A DNA stretch of 64,000 nt from Microlunatus elymi (GCF_007362775.1 NZ_CP041692.1:2108001-2172000); one strand, 5' to 3'. Positions 1-9,247 are shown, counted from the stretch's first letter. Numbers and translations are program-made. Notes: generated by a model from the letters alone, not told the origin.

Positions 1-401
1 ATCCGCGATCCCGGCGGCACGTCGGGATTGCCGTAGGTGGCGGCCGAGGAGGAGAACATCAACTTGTTCACCTCGGCGCTTTCCATGGCCTGCAGGAGAT
101 TCGCCATCCCGCCGACGTTCTCGGTGTAGTACCAGGCAGGACGCTGGGCCGACTCGCCGACCTGCTTCTTGGCGGCGATGTGGATGACCGACTCGACCTC
201 GTACTCGCCGATCAACGTCACCAGCGCGTCGATCGCCTCGGGCCGTGACAGATCGAGCTGCACCAGCGGGGTGTCGCCGATGTTGTCGGCGACACCGCTG
301 CTCAGGTCATCGACGACCACCACGTCATCGCCGCGTTGCCGCAGCAGCCGCACCACGTGGGAACCGATGTAGCCGGCACCGCCGGTAACCAGAACAGTCA
401 T
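1..401 (-). CDS. galE: UDP-glucose 4-epimerase, 5' part only
   Basis: Interconverts UDP-glucose and UDP-galactose in the cytoplasm (Leloir pathway, cell-wall sugar supply). About 133 N-terminal residues are present; the gene runs off the left edge, so most of the substrate domain is not visible. The N-terminus reads MTVLVTGGAGYIGSH, with the Rossmann GxxGxxG at residues 7-13, then VVDDLSSG, the VIHIAAKKQVGES stretch and, near residue 122, the SSSAATYG segment that carries the catalytic Ser of extended SDRs. ATG at 401-399 is the only sensible start because the Rossmann strand begins at residue 2. The neighbouring gene ends 30 bp upstream on the same strand. Another NDP-sugar epimerase is possible but galE fits best. 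Confidence 0.88.
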   Translation of the reverse strand, partial: MTVLVTGGAGYIGSHVVRLLRQRGDDVVVVDDLSSGVADNIGDTPLVQLDLSRPEAIDALVTLIGEYEVESVIHIAAKKQVGESAQRPAWYYTENVGGMANLLQAMESAEVNKLMFSSSAATYGNPDVPPGSR

Positions 402-431
402 GGCGCCAACCTATCGAAACCGTGCTGCCGG

Positions 432-1148
432 TCAGGTCCCGGAGGCGTCGAAGCGGACCCTGATGCCGGTGAAATGATCTTTCATCGCGCGGGTGAACCG
501 GGCCGACGAGTTCTCCCTGATCGCCTCCAGCAGATTGCGGTGCCAACGGGCCGCATCGACCGGGGTGTAGTGATCACCGGGCAGTCGTTCGTTGACGTCG
601 GCGAAGGTCCGCCAGAAGACGCTGAGCAGGTCGATGATCAACTGATTGTCCAGCGGCTCGTAGAGGGTGCGGTGGAAGTCGAGGTCCTGCTCGGCGAAGG
701 TCTCGCCCCGCTTCGCCATCTCCTCCATGGTCTGGACGATCTCGCCGAGCCGGTCCAGGCCTTCGCCGCGATAGTGCTCGATCACCCGGTCGGCCATTCC
801 GACCTCCAGCGCCTCCCGGACGTCGAGCACATTGCGTACGTCCTTCAGGTCGCCGGCCATCGACTGCGTCATCCGGAACGCGAGTCCGTCCTCCAGCGAA
901 CGCAGCGAAAGGTTGCCGACGTAGGTGCCGTAGCCGTGCCGGATCTCCACGATGCCGACGGCCTCCAGAGCCTTCATCGCCTCCCGCAGCGGATGCCGGC
1001 CGACGCCGAGCCGGCTCATCAGTTGCTGCTCGGTCGGCAACGGATCACCGGCGTGCAGGTCGGCGGCCAGGATCAGCGACTTCACCTGTTCCTTGATGAA
1101 GTTCTGGTTGTCCAGGGCGGTGCGGGGGCGACTCCGGGCAACGTTCAC
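432..1148 (-). CDS. GntR-family regulator, FadR/FCD subfamily
   Basis: Predicted 238-residue transcription factor. A winged helix-turn-helix occupies about residues 15-77 (PTEQQLMSRLGVGRHPLREAM, then the RHGYGTYV wing), followed by an all-helical FCD ligand domain with the DLDFHRTLYE segment typical of its metal/acid-binding pocket. It starts with GTG at 1148, overlapping the stop of the upstream aldolase gene by 4 bp (GTGA), so it is probably translationally coupled and is the last gene of the sialidase operon. The likely job is substrate-responsive control of that operon. The ligand is unknown; a sialic-acid or keto-acid intermediate is inference only. Confidence 0.85.
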   Translation of the reverse strand: MNVARSRPRTALDNQNFIKEQVKSLILAADLHAGDPLPTEQQLMSRLGVGRHPLREAMKALEAVGIVEIRHGYGTYVGNLSLRSLEDGLAFRMTQSMAGDLKDVRNVLDVREALEVGMADRVIEHYRGEGLDRLGEIVQTMEEMAKRGETFAEQDLDFHRTLYEPLDNQLIIDLLSVFWRTFADVNERLPGDHYTPVDAARWHRNLLEAIRENSSARFTRAMKDHFTGIRVRFDASGT

Positions 1149-2113
1149 GAGGAAACCTGGAGCACACCCGACCGGATCAGCACCTCGCGAACTCCGGCGA
1201 TCTCGGCCGCCTCGATCGGCAGCAGCGGCGGCGCGACCTGCACCGAGTCGATCACCCCGAGGACCTGCAGCGCACCCTTCACCGCACCGATGGAGGCCGA
1301 ACTGCTGCTCATCCGCCGCTGATCCGGTACGCCGAGCACCTCCATCAGGGTCAGCAGGCGTTGCTGCTCCAGCTCGGCCTTCTCCAGCTCTCCGGCTCGG
1401 ACCAACTCGATGATGTTGACGAAGGTGGCCACCTCGACGTTGCCGAGTCCGGGGATGATGCCGTCCACGCCGAGCAGCACGCAGAGGTCGGCGGTGTTCT
1501 CCGAACCGGTCAGGATCGAGAAGCCCGTCAGGCCGAGCCGCTCCCGTTCCAAGATCAACTTTCGAAGCCCGGTGATCACTCCGCTGGAGTCCTTGACTCC
1601 GGCGATCACTGTGTCCTCGGCGAGCCGAAGGACCACGTCGGCCGGGAGTTTGCTGCCCGCACGGACCGGGATGTCGTAAGCCAGCAAGGGAATCTCGCCG
1701 GTCACCTCGGCGATCAGCCGATAGTGCTGCTCGACCTCGACCGGGTGGGTGGCGACATAGAACGGGGCCGCCGCCACCAGCGCATCGGCCCCGGCGTCGA
1801 TGCTGCTGCGGCACAATTCGGCGGCCAACGCCGTACTCGGCGCCAGCACGCCGGCCAGCACCGGTCCGCGCCCGGCAACGTGCTGCACGGCCGCACCGAT
1901 CAGTTGCTCTCGCTCGGCGATGGTGAACGACGTGCCTTCGCCGGTGGAGCCGAGTAGGAAGACACCGCTCGCGCCGCCGTCGAAGACGTGTTCGATCAGC
2001 CGGCCGAGCGAGTCGGTGTCCAGGTCGCCGGCCGGAGTCAGTGGTGTGACCAGCGGTGGGATCACGCCGCCGAACCGTCGGTGGCGGTCCGAAGCGGCGG
2101 CTATGTGGGTCAC
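1145..2113 (-). CDS. Dihydrodipicolinate synthase / N-acetylneuraminate lyase family aldolase
   Basis: Class I aldolase, 322 residues, TIM barrel, about the family length. Visible are the GSTGEGTSF loop, the LLAYDIPVRAG segment holding the catalytic Tyr, and GVKDSSG with the Schiff-base Lys. Family members cleave or form 2-keto acids with pyruvate. The position directly after a sialidase suggests N-acetylneuraminate lyase, but the YDIPVRAG loop is not the classical NanA sequence, so a 2-keto-3-deoxy-sugar acid or other substrate remains possible. The GTG start at 2113 overlaps the sialidase stop by 4 bp, as does its own stop with the GntR start. No nanE, nanK, nagA or nagB lies nearby. Confidence 0.8.
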   Translation of the reverse strand: MTHIAAASDRHRRFGGVIPPLVTPLTPAGDLDTDSLGRLIEHVFDGGASGVFLLGSTGEGTSFTIAEREQLIGAAVQHVAGRGPVLAGVLAPSTALAAELCRSSIDAGADALVAAAPFYVATHPVEVEQHYRLIAEVTGEIPLLAYDIPVRAGSKLPADVVLRLAEDTVIAGVKDSSGVITGLRKLILERERLGLTGFSILTGSENTADLCVLLGVDGIIPGLGNVEVATFVNIIELVRAGELEKAELEQQRLLTLMEVLGVPDQRRMSSSSASIGAVKGALQVLGVIDSVQVAPPLLPIEAAEIAGVREVLIRSGVLQVSS

Positions 2114-3336
2114 GATTGTGCCTTCCTGTCGGAGGTCGTGCCGACGAGTTGATCTTGGTTCGGTTCGGCGTCGGTCCGGCCGGGCCGCCCGAGGTCTGAA
2201 GGAGTGACCAGGCAGGACAGCGATGCCGTACGGAATCGGACCCGCTCGTGGGCCGCTTCCTTGCCTGCCTCGTAAAGTACGCCGAATTGATCGGAGCCGA
2301 GCGCGGCGACGTCGCAATAGCCGGCGGGGCCGGCCGTGATCAGTGCGCCGCGACGCCAGCTCGCGGTGTCGTCGCTGACGTAGACGGTCAGCTCGCGCCG
2401 CGACGTCGGGTGCGCCGGGGTGGTGAGCAGCAGTTGCCGCCCGTCCGGGCTGAGCAGGCCGGCCTGCACGTTGGGCGCGACGATGTCCGGACATTCCCGG
2501 TAGGGCGTGGTGAGGGTCTCACCACCGTCCTCGGAGATCGCCTGCACCCGGGCGGAGCCGGTGCCGTGATGGTTGCGGGCGTTGAAGATCAACCGGCCGT
2601 CGGCCAGTTCGGCCACGGTCGTCTCGTTGGCGTTGATCAAGGTGTCCGGATTGTCGTCGGTGAAGCCGATCCGCCAGCTGTGCCCGCCGTCGTCACTGAG
2701 AATGCAGTGGCCGCCGTTGGAACTCAGCCGATCACGAGCCGCCACGTCGATCCGGTTGTGGTTGGCCGGAACGACGAGCCGGCCGGCGTTTTCTCCATGC
2801 TGCAAAGCGATTCCGTGACCCGGACCGGTGGCGTACCAACCCCAGCGGGGGTCCTTGACCGAATCGGTGATCTCCGCTGGATCGGTCCAGGACAGACCAA
2901 GATCAGCACTGCGTTGGACGAAGACACGGCGGCCGTCAGCCGGATTTGCGGTGCCGAGGGCGAGTGCGCCCTCGTCGACCCTCGCACCGTTCTGCGTGGT
3001 CAGCAACACCACCTCGCCAGAAGCGGGGTCGAGCACCGGCACCGGATTGCCGCAGGTCTTCTGGTCGGCCTGGCAGACCACCTGCAACGGCTGCCAGTTC
3101 CGACCGCCGTCCAGCGAGCGGCGCAGCACCAGCTCGATCGGACCGCTGTCGGATGCGGACTCGATCCGTCCCTCGCAGAAGGCCAACAGGACGTGATGAT
3201 CTTGGTCGGTTCGACCCGTCGACCCGCTGGGGATCGCCAGCAGCGCAGGGATGCGGAAGGTGTCGTATCCGGTTCCGGCCGGGTCGAAGACGACGATGTC
3301 GTCAGAGGACGACGCTGTTCCGGAGGAGGCGGACAT
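2110..3336 (-). CDS. Sialidase / neuraminidase-like six-bladed propeller (GH33-type)
   Basis: Predicted exo-sialidase of about 408 residues. It has the N-terminal YDTFRIPALL box (Arg of the Arg triad) near residue 25 and several Asp-boxes of the SxDxGxxW type: SLDGGRNW, SADLGLSW, SDDGGHSW and SEDGGETL. There is no signal peptide or cell-wall anchor, so the enzyme should act on imported oligosaccharides in the cytoplasm. ATG 3336 was chosen. A GTG at 3390 would overlap the preceding gene by 4 bp like the rest of the operon, but the extra 18 codons include rare ATA and GTA and look non-coding. A non-sialic-acid BNR hydrolase is the main alternative. Confidence 0.8.
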   Translation of the reverse strand: MSASSGTASSSDDIVVFDPAGTGYDTFRIPALLAIPSGSTGRTDQDHHVLLAFCEGRIESASDSGPIELVLRRSLDGGRNWQPLQVVCQADQKTCGNPVPVLDPASGEVVLLTTQNGARVDEGALALGTANPADGRRVFVQRSADLGLSWTDPAEITDSVKDPRWGWYATGPGHGIALQHGENAGRLVVPANHNRIDVAARDRLSSNGGHCILSDDGGHSWRIGFTDDNPDTLINANETTVAELADGRLIFNARNHHGTGSARVQAISEDGGETLTTPYRECPDIVAPNVQAGLLSPDGRQLLLTTPAHPTSRRELTVYVSDDTASWRRGALITAGPAGYCDVAALGSDQFGVLYEAGKEAAHERVRFRTASLSCLVTPSDLGRPGRTDAEPNQDQLVGTTSDRKAQS

Positions 3337-3386
3337 GGGACGTACTATGTCATGGTTTCGGATCGAAAGCACCTGGCTGATCGTGA

Positions 3387-4529
3387 TCACTCGGCGGCGA
3401 TGATCCGGACGTCGGTGATCTTGAGATCGAGGGCGGCTGCGGTGTCGGCGACCGGGCCGGCCAACACATCTTCACCAGGAACTTCCTCACCGGGGAAGGG
3501 GTGTAGTTCGATCACCGTGGCAGATGCAGGGCGACCCGGCATCGTACGCCAGCGGCCGATGATCTTGCCCCGATACAGCATCGTCGGCGCGAACAGGCCG
3601 TTGGTTCTGGCCCAGATCCGGGCCAAGTTCTCTTGATCAACGAAGCGACCGCGGCCGGACGGTGCGTAGCCGAGCAGCAGTCCGTCGAACTCGGGCAGCA
3701 GCCGCAGGCCCGGGTCGCGGCCGGTGGTCGGCGCGTCGGCGAGATCGATCAAGGATTCGCCGTCCGGGCCGGTGTGTCGGGCCAACTCGTGGTCGAGGGC
3801 GGCCACGGCCTGGTCGATCTGGGTGAGCCGCGAACCCGACCACCAGGCGATGTCCTCGCGGGTGGCCGGCCCGTAGGCAGCCAGGTGAGTCCGGACGATC
3901 GTGATCATGGACGCCTCGACCGGATGCGGGGCCAGCGCCGGGTCGACATCGGCCGCCGTGCGATGGAACGTATCGGTGCGCTTCTCCCAGTGATCATCGC
4001 GAGGCCGGCGCAACAGCCCGCTGTGACCCCAGATCAGATTCGCCGCCATGGTTGAACTGGTGCCCGGATTGATCACCGCGCCGCGTTCGGCCAGCCAGCA
4101 CCGGATGTGTTCGGTCAGATCAGTACGAGGCCGCCAGTCCCCGCGGCAGAAGGCCTCGATCTCGTTTCTCAACTGGGTGGTCGAGATGCCGGCATCGGAC
4201 AGGCCGAGCGCACGCCGCTGGGTTACCGACAGCGACTCCCGCGCCGTGGTGTCGAGTGCGCCGAAGATCGCCGGGCGGCTGGTATGCACCGTTCCGCGCA
4301 GATTCGTGGTCCTCAACAGTTCATGATCAACAAACGCGTCTCGTACGGTCTCGTACCGCACGCCTGGCAGTCGGGACGCCGCGGTCAGGAACGGCGCTCG
4401 CGGCACCTGCGACTGGATCGGCCCCAGCTGGTCGAAGAGGCGAAGCACGGCGGTCCGGCCGCGGCCCCGGACGGCGGGGAACTGCCGGCTCAAGGCCATC
4501 CTGGCCAGACGCTCTGCACTGATCGGCAT
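3387..4529 (-). CDS. Winged-helix DNA-binding protein, HTH_42 / AlkZ-YcaQ-like
   Basis: 380 residues, the usual size for HTH_42 proteins, some of which (AlkZ, YcaQ) are DNA glycosylases that unhook interstrand crosslinks. The sequence LFDQLGPIQSQVPRAP places a Gln-Ser-Gln at residues 39-41 where AlkZ proteins carry their Gln-x-Gln catalytic motif, and a C-terminal strand-rich region (LLPEFDGLLLGYA) fits the tandem winged helices. Whether it is catalytic is inference, since many relatives are uncharacterised. It is the first minus-strand gene before the sialidase operon and may be co-transcribed with it. The upstream ArsR/exporter pair could instead indicate a resistance role. Confidence 0.7.
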   Translation of the reverse strand: MPISAERLARMALSRQFPAVRGRGRTAVLRLFDQLGPIQSQVPRAPFLTAASRLPGVRYETVRDAFVDHELLRTTNLRGTVHTSRPAIFGALDTTARESLSVTQRRALGLSDAGISTTQLRNEIEAFCRGDWRPRTDLTEHIRCWLAERGAVINPGTSSTMAANLIWGHSGLLRRPRDDHWEKRTDTFHRTAADVDPALAPHPVEASMITIVRTHLAAYGPATREDIAWWSGSRLTQIDQAVAALDHELARHTGPDGESLIDLADAPTTGRDPGLRLLPEFDGLLLGYAPSGRGRFVDQENLARIWARTNGLFAPTMLYRGKIIGRWRTMPGRPASATVIELHPFPGEEVPGEDVLAGPVADTAAALDLKITDVRIIAAE

Positions 4530-4577
4530 GCACGAAACCTAACCGGTGTTGCGGACAGCAGGTGGCCGGTTGTCCAG

Positions 4578-5321
4578 TCAGGATGCAGCCAAGTCCAGCC
4601 CGAACTCGTTGCGGATGACCTGCTTACCCGATTGGGTGATCCGCAACGCCCGATGGGTGTCGCGTCGTTCCAGCCAACCGGCATCGAGAAAACGATCACG
4701 TAACCCACGGCCGACCTGTCCGGCCAGATGATGCCGGGTCTCGGTCCAGTCCACGCAGTAGCGCACCAGTTGACGACGGCCGCCCGGCAACTCGACGCCG
4801 AGATGATCAAGGAACGCTCGGCCGTCGTCGGTGAGCTCGTAGTCAAGATCATTTCCAGGTCCGGCGGGATGATCACGGTCGGCTCGGTCGCGGTCGTAGT
4901 CGCCGTCGCCGCCGGACAGCAGCCCGCGCTGCAGAAGGCTGGACATGATGCCGACGCCGAGGCGGCCGGCAATGTGGTCGTAACAGGTACGAGCCAGCCG
5001 CAGCTGCGCTGCCCGGGTGCTGGATCGCAGCGAGGTGATCGGCTCGGCTGGCGAGAGCCGGGTCAGCCGCTCGAGAATGTCGGCGACCTGCGGACCGGAC
5101 AGCCGGTAGTGCCGGTTGCGCCCGTCAGCCCGTACGGCGATCAGCCCGCCCTCGGTGAGCTTGCGCAGATGCGCACTGGCGGTGGAGCGACCGACGCCCG
5201 CCTCGGTCGCCAGCATGCTGGCCGACAGTTCGCGGCCGGAGGACAACGCCAGCAGGATCCTGCTGCGCGCTCGATCGGAGAGCAACTCGCCGATCCGCGA
5301 CAGATCCGCGTCACCGGTCAT
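4578..5321 (-). CDS. ArsR-family winged-helix regulator
   Basis: 247 residues: an N-terminal ArsR-type HTH (about residues 5-80, LSDRARSRILLALSSG, SASMLATEAGVGRSTASAHLRKL, wing RADGRNRHYRLSG) and a long C-terminal region ending in a second winged-helix-like segment (DRFLDAGWLERRDTHRALRITQSGKQVI). This is the architecture of larger ArsR regulators paired with MFS exporters. No Cys-rich metal site of classical ArsR/SmtB proteins is visible, so the effector is probably organic. ATG 5321 lies 7 bp behind an AGGAG ribosome site and overlaps the end of the exporter gene by 11 bp. That arrangement suggests co-transcription and control of the exporter. Confidence 0.85.
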   Translation of the reverse strand: MTGDADLSRIGELLSDRARSRILLALSSGRELSASMLATEAGVGRSTASAHLRKLTEGGLIAVRADGRNRHYRLSGPQVADILERLTRLSPAEPITSLRSSTRAAQLRLARTCYDHIAGRLGVGIMSSLLQRGLLSGGDGDYDRDRADRDHPAGPGNDLDYELTDDGRAFLDHLGVELPGGRRQLVRYCVDWTETRHHLAGQVGRGLRDRFLDAGWLERRDTHRALRITQSGKQVIRNEFGLDLAAS

Positions 5322-6786
5322 GTCCCGCTCCTGTCGATGTGGTTGCTCTGACCGTACTCAGGAGTGCGACGGCGCAGACGATCGCTGCCAGCAGGAGCGC
5401 CTCGACGAAGCCGAATCGGGCGCCCCCGACGTTCAGGATCGCGCCGAGCAGGGCAACGCCGATCGCTCCGCCGAGCTGCCGGGTCGTGTTCAGTGCGCCG
5501 CCGGCCAGTCCCGCGTGCTCGATCGGTGCGGAATTCAACGCGACCGAGGTCATCGCCGGCATCGCCAGCGAGCACAGGCCGACCACCGTCAAACCGGCGA
5601 TGATCATGGTCGGTGATGCGGCCCAGCCTCCGACGGCGATGACCGCCGAGCCGATGGCGGCCGAGGTGAAGCCGGCGATCATCGGTGGCCGAGGCCCCAC
5701 TCGCGCCGCCAGGTATCCGCTGCCGGTGGCCCCGATGCTGACCACCAGCGCCATCGGCAGCACCGCCAAACCTCCTTGCAGGACGGAGAAGTCGTAGCTC
5801 GACTGCAAGGTCAGACTGACGCACAGCAACGCCCCGTACATCGCCAGGTTGAAGCAGAGACCGGTGAGCAACGCCCAACGGAAGGCCGGAGGACGAAGCA
5901 ACCCGGGCGGAATCAGCGGCTCCGGTGGTCGCGATCTGCGGTGGCCGCGAGCCGTGCGACGTTCCGTCCGGACGAAAGCACAGCCGGCGATGACGGTGAT
6001 CGCCGACAGTCCGGCGGCCATGATCAACTCGCCTTGGCCCGCTTCGATGACGGTTCCGGTCAAACCGGCCAGTCCGATCATGCCCAGCACAGTACTGAGG
6101 GCGTGGATTCGGTGCAGTCCGGTCACATCGGTGGGAGCCAGGATTCCAATGGTGGTAGCGATCACGGCCGCCGCCGGTACGTTGATCCAGAAGATCGACG
6201 GCCAGCCGAAGTGCGTGATCAACAGGCCGCCGAGCGCCGGACCCGCGGCGAATCCGGTGGTGGCCACACCGCCCCAGACGCCGAGCGCCCGGGACCTGCT
6301 CCGGGGTTCGGAGTAGAGCCGGCTGATGATCGCCAACGATGCCGGCAGCATGACCGCCGCGCCGACACCCTGCAACGCCCGGGCGGTGATCAACAACGCC
6401 CAGCTGCCGGACACCGCGGCCAGGATCGAGGCCAGGCCGAAGATCACGAAGCCGACCAGGCAGCCGCGCCGGTGACCGAAGCGGTCACCCAGCGCGCCGG
6501 CGGCCAGCATGCAGGCCGCGAACGGGACTGCATAGCCGTCGATCACCCATTGGGCCGCGCCGATGCCGCCGCCCAGATCCGTCCGCAGGCTGTCCAACGA
6601 AACCTGCACGATCGTGGCATCCAGTTGCACCAGCCCGAAGGTGAGAGCGCACGCGATCAGGGCCGCGCCGCGCCGTACCCCGACCACCCGGTCCGGCGCG
6701 GTCAGCTTCTCGGTTTGCTCGAGCCTCGTCGATTGCACGCGACCAGCGTGACCAGGGATTGATTCGACGCCCGGCGAACTGTTCAT
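5311..6786 (-). CDS. MFS exporter, DHA2 (EmrB/QacA) family
   Basis: Drug:proton antiporter of the inner membrane, about 491 residues with roughly 14 hydrophobic segments. The DHA2 signatures are present: LDATIVQVSLDSL in helix 1, the GDRFGHRRG loop and an LPASLAIISRLY-type antiporter motif C region. The start was set at ATG 6786; the longer reading frame to 6864 uses rare codons and would run into the divergent promoter. The gene is followed by an overlapping ArsR regulator. Substrate unknown. Confidence 0.87.
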   Translation of the reverse strand: MNSSPGVESIPGHAGRVQSTRLEQTEKLTAPDRVVGVRRGAALIACALTFGLVQLDATIVQVSLDSLRTDLGGGIGAAQWVIDGYAVPFAACMLAAGALGDRFGHRRGCLVGFVIFGLASILAAVSGSWALLITARALQGVGAAVMLPASLAIISRLYSEPRSRSRALGVWGGVATTGFAAGPALGGLLITHFGWPSIFWINVPAAAVIATTIGILAPTDVTGLHRIHALSTVLGMIGLAGLTGTVIEAGQGELIMAAGLSAITVIAGCAFVRTERRTARGHRRSRPPEPLIPPGLLRPPAFRWALLTGLCFNLAMYGALLCVSLTLQSSYDFSVLQGGLAVLPMALVVSIGATGSGYLAARVGPRPPMIAGFTSAAIGSAVIAVGGWAASPTMIIAGLTVVGLCSLAMPAMTSVALNSAPIEHAGLAGGALNTTRQLGGAIGVALLGAILNVGGARFGFVEALLLAAIVCAVALLSTVRATTSTGAGHDR

Positions 6787-6826
6787 CGCGCTCAACCATC
6801 CCGACGTGTATTTCCCATGATCACCC

Positions 6827-6862
6827 TTGACTATGCGTACGGCGCATGGCAATACTTTCGCC
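6827..6862 (+). promoter_or_regulatory. Leaderless promoter with operator-like inverted repeat
   Basis: A -35 TTGACT (6827-6832), an 18-bp spacer and a -10 AATACT (6851-6856) end 6 bp before ATG 6863, so the transcript should begin at or beside the start codon (leaderless). The spacer holds an inverted repeat with arms ATGCG (6833-6837) and CGCAT (6843-6847), well placed for a repressor such as the IclR protein encoded downstream. The divergent exporter gene starts 77 bp away. Confidence 0.6.
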
Positions 6863-9247
6863 ATGCGAGATCAAGGCCAACGAGGGCCGGCGTCGCGGGG
6901 TGCGACCGAGCCGGGCAGGCAGCGTTTGTTGATCGCACCGGCCAGTGGTCCGCGGAGCTACCGGATCGAACGGTTGGATGCTCAGTTGGCGATCGTCGGC
7001 GGCGGTTTGGCCGGCACCTGCGCCGCGATCACGGCCGCACGCGCCGGCGTGCGGGTGATCTTGGTGCAGGATCGTCCGGTGCTGGGCGGGAACTCCTCGT
7101 CCGAGGTGCGGTTGTGGGTGCTCGGCGCAACGGCCCACATGGGCAACAACAACCGCTTCGCCCGTGAGGGCGGCGTGGTGGACGAGATCCTGGTCGAGAA
7201 CACCTATCGCAACCCGGACGGCAACCCGCTGATCTTCGACACCATCCTGCTGGAAAAGGTCGTCGAGGAACCCAACATCACCCTGCTGCTGAACACTGCG
7301 ATGACCGACGTGCAGCTGGACGAATCGGCGGCCGGCACCCGGATCAGCGGCGTTACCGCCTTCTGCAGCCAGAACTCCACCCGGTACGAGATCGCGGCCG
7401 AACTGTTCCTGGACTCCAGCGGCGACGGGGCGCTGGCGTTCCTGTCCGGTGCGGCGTTCCGGATGGGCGCGGAAGCCGAGTCCGAGTTCGCTGAGTTGTT
7501 CGCGCCGAGCGAGGAGTTCGGTGACCTGCTCGGGCAGTCGATGTACTTCTACACCAAGGATGTCGGGCATCCGGTCCGCTTCGTTCCGCCGTCCTACGCG
7601 CTGCCCAGCCTGGACGAGATCCCGCGTGCCCGCAGCTTCACCACGAACCTGAACGGCTGCCGACTCTGGTGGATCGAGTGGGGTGGCCGGCTGGACACCG
7701 TGCACGAGACCGAGACGATCAAGTGGAAGCTATGGCAGGTCGTCTACGGCGTTTGGGATCACCTGAAGAACTCCGGCGAATTCCCCGACGCGGAGAACCT
7801 GACCCTCGAGTGGGTCGGCACCATCCCCGGCAAGCGGGAGAGCCGCCGCTTCGAGGGGCTCTACATGCTGCGCCAGGACGACGTGATCAACCAGACCCAG
7901 CACGACGACGCGGTCGCCTTCGGCGGCTGGTCGATCGATCTGCATCCGGCCGACGGCGTGTTCAGCGAGAAACCGGGCTCGACGCATCTGCATCCCCGTG
8001 GTGTCTACCAGATCCCGTACCGCTGCTTGGTCAGCCGGGACATCGACAACTTGTTCTTCGCCGGCCGGATCATCAGCGCCAGCCACGTCGCGTTCGGCTC
8101 CACCCGGGTGATGGCGACCTCCGCGCACGGGGCTCAGGCGGTCGCGCTGGCGGCCGCGATCTGCCTGCGCGACGGACTCCGGCCGGCCGACATCCTGCGG
8201 CCCGGGCCGATGGCCGAACTGCAGACGCAACTGCTCCGCACCGGCCAGCACATTCCGCAGCACGGGTTGCAGGATCCCGATGATCTTGCTGCAACGGCCA
8301 CCGTCACCGCATCCTCCGAACTCCGTCTGGGCGCGATCCCGGATTCCGACGCCCCGGTCGCGCTGAACGTCGATCGCGGTCAGCTGCTGCCCTTGCCGGC
8401 CGGCCGCGTGCCACAGCTGGGTCTGCGGCTCGATGTGGCCGCGTCCACCAAGCTGCGAGCGCAGCTGCGCCGCGGCATCCGCGGCGACGACTACACCCCC
8501 GACCAGCTGCTGGCCGCGTGCGAGCTCGACCTCGACCCCGGCGATGATCAGTTGATCAAGATCGACTTCGATGCCGAGCTGGATCGGCCGGCGTACGTGG
8601 TGCTCTCCCTGCTGCGCAACGACGACGTCGGCGTGCACACCTCGGATCTGATCGTCACCGGGCTGATCCCATTGCAGCATCGCACGGATCAGCCGGAACG
8701 GGCAGAGATCGGCCAACCCGGCTTGGAATTCTGGACTCCGGTGCGCCGGCCGGACGGACGAAACCTCGCACTGGTGTTGGATCCTCCCGTTGTCATCGGC
8801 CCAGCGGTATCGGTGATCAACGGCGTCGATCGACCCACGGCTGCCAGCAACGCCTGGATCGCCGCGGTCGATGATCAACAGCCGACGTTGAGGCTGCGGT
8901 GGGACGAACCGCAACGGATCGGCCGGATCGAGCTGCGCTGCGATACGGATTTCGATCACGCGATGGAGTCGGTGCTCTACACCCAGCCGGAGGCCGCGAT
9001 GCCGCAGTGCGTACGAGATCTGACGATCACCGCCGACGGCCGCGTCGTCATCGAGATCCATGATCATCATCAGAGCGCGCTGACGATCACACCGGACGAC
9101 GTGCTCGAGGTGAGCGAACTGGCGATCACCGTCAACGCCACCAACGGCAACGCGCCGGCCGCTCTGTTCGCCGTACGGTGCTACGCCGCCCCCGACGGCC
9201 GCATCCTGACCGATGCGCCGACCAGCTCGGGGCACCGGCATGGCTGA
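6863..9247 (+). CDS. FAD-dependent oxidoreductase, FAD_oxidored (PF12831-like) with C-terminal beta domain
   Basis: 794-residue flavoprotein. The FAD-binding Rossmann motif LAIVGGGLAGTCAAITAARAG lies near residue 46, followed by the PVLGGNSSSEVR segment and a second dinucleotide-binding stretch (DNLFFAGRIISASHVAFG) near residue 400 that closes the FAD domain. Residues from about 500 on are strand-rich with no cofactor motif. Proteins of this type are common in polysaccharide and sugar loci but few have known substrates. It heads an apparent operon with an IclR regulator and a sugar importer, suggesting oxidation of an imported sugar or glycan. ATG 6863 was chosen because the -10 box lies 6 bp upstream. 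A paralogous FAD_oxidored protein is at 51622. Confidence 0.82.
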   Translation: MRDQGQRGPASRGATEPGRQRLLIAPASGPRSYRIERLDAQLAIVGGGLAGTCAAITAARAGVRVILVQDRPVLGGNSSSEVRLWVLGATAHMGNNNRFAREGGVVDEILVENTYRNPDGNPLIFDTILLEKVVEEPNITLLLNTAMTDVQLDESAAGTRISGVTAFCSQNSTRYEIAAELFLDSSGDGALAFLSGAAFRMGAEAESEFAELFAPSEEFGDLLGQSMYFYTKDVGHPVRFVPPSYALPSLDEIPRARSFTTNLNGCRLWWIEWGGRLDTVHETETIKWKLWQVVYGVWDHLKNSGEFPDAENLTLEWVGTIPGKRESRRFEGLYMLRQDDVINQTQHDDAVAFGGWSIDLHPADGVFSEKPGSTHLHPRGVYQIPYRCLVSRDIDNLFFAGRIISASHVAFGSTRVMATSAHGAQAVALAAAICLRDGLRPADILRPGPMAELQTQLLRTGQHIPQHGLQDPDDLAATATVTASSELRLGAIPDSDAPVALNVDRGQLLPLPAGRVPQLGLRLDVAASTKLRAQLRRGIRGDDYTPDQLLAACELDLDPGDDQLIKIDFDAELDRPAYVVLSLLRNDDVGVHTSDLIVTGLIPLQHRTDQPERAEIGQPGLEFWTPVRRPDGRNLALVLDPPVVIGPAVSVINGVDRPTAASNAWIAAVDDQQPTLRLRWDEPQRIGRIELRCDTDFDHAMESVLYTQPEAAMPQCVRDLTITADGRVVIEIHDHHQSALTITPDDVLEVSELAITVNATNGNAPAALFAVRCYAAPDGRILTDAPTSSGHRHG

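Noticed and set aside
336-1322. Large plus-strand open frame opposite the GntR and aldolase genes
   Set aside because: A high-GC shadow of well-supported minus-strand genes; no domain is recognisable.
3337-3390. Longer sialidase start (GTG 3390)
   Set aside because: It gives a 4-bp overlap but the added codons include ATA, GTA and CGA, unlike the rest of the gene; kept only as an alternative.
6787-6864. N-terminal extension of the DHA2 exporter
   Set aside because: The codons are untypical and the stretch holds the divergent promoter of the FAD oxidoreductase.
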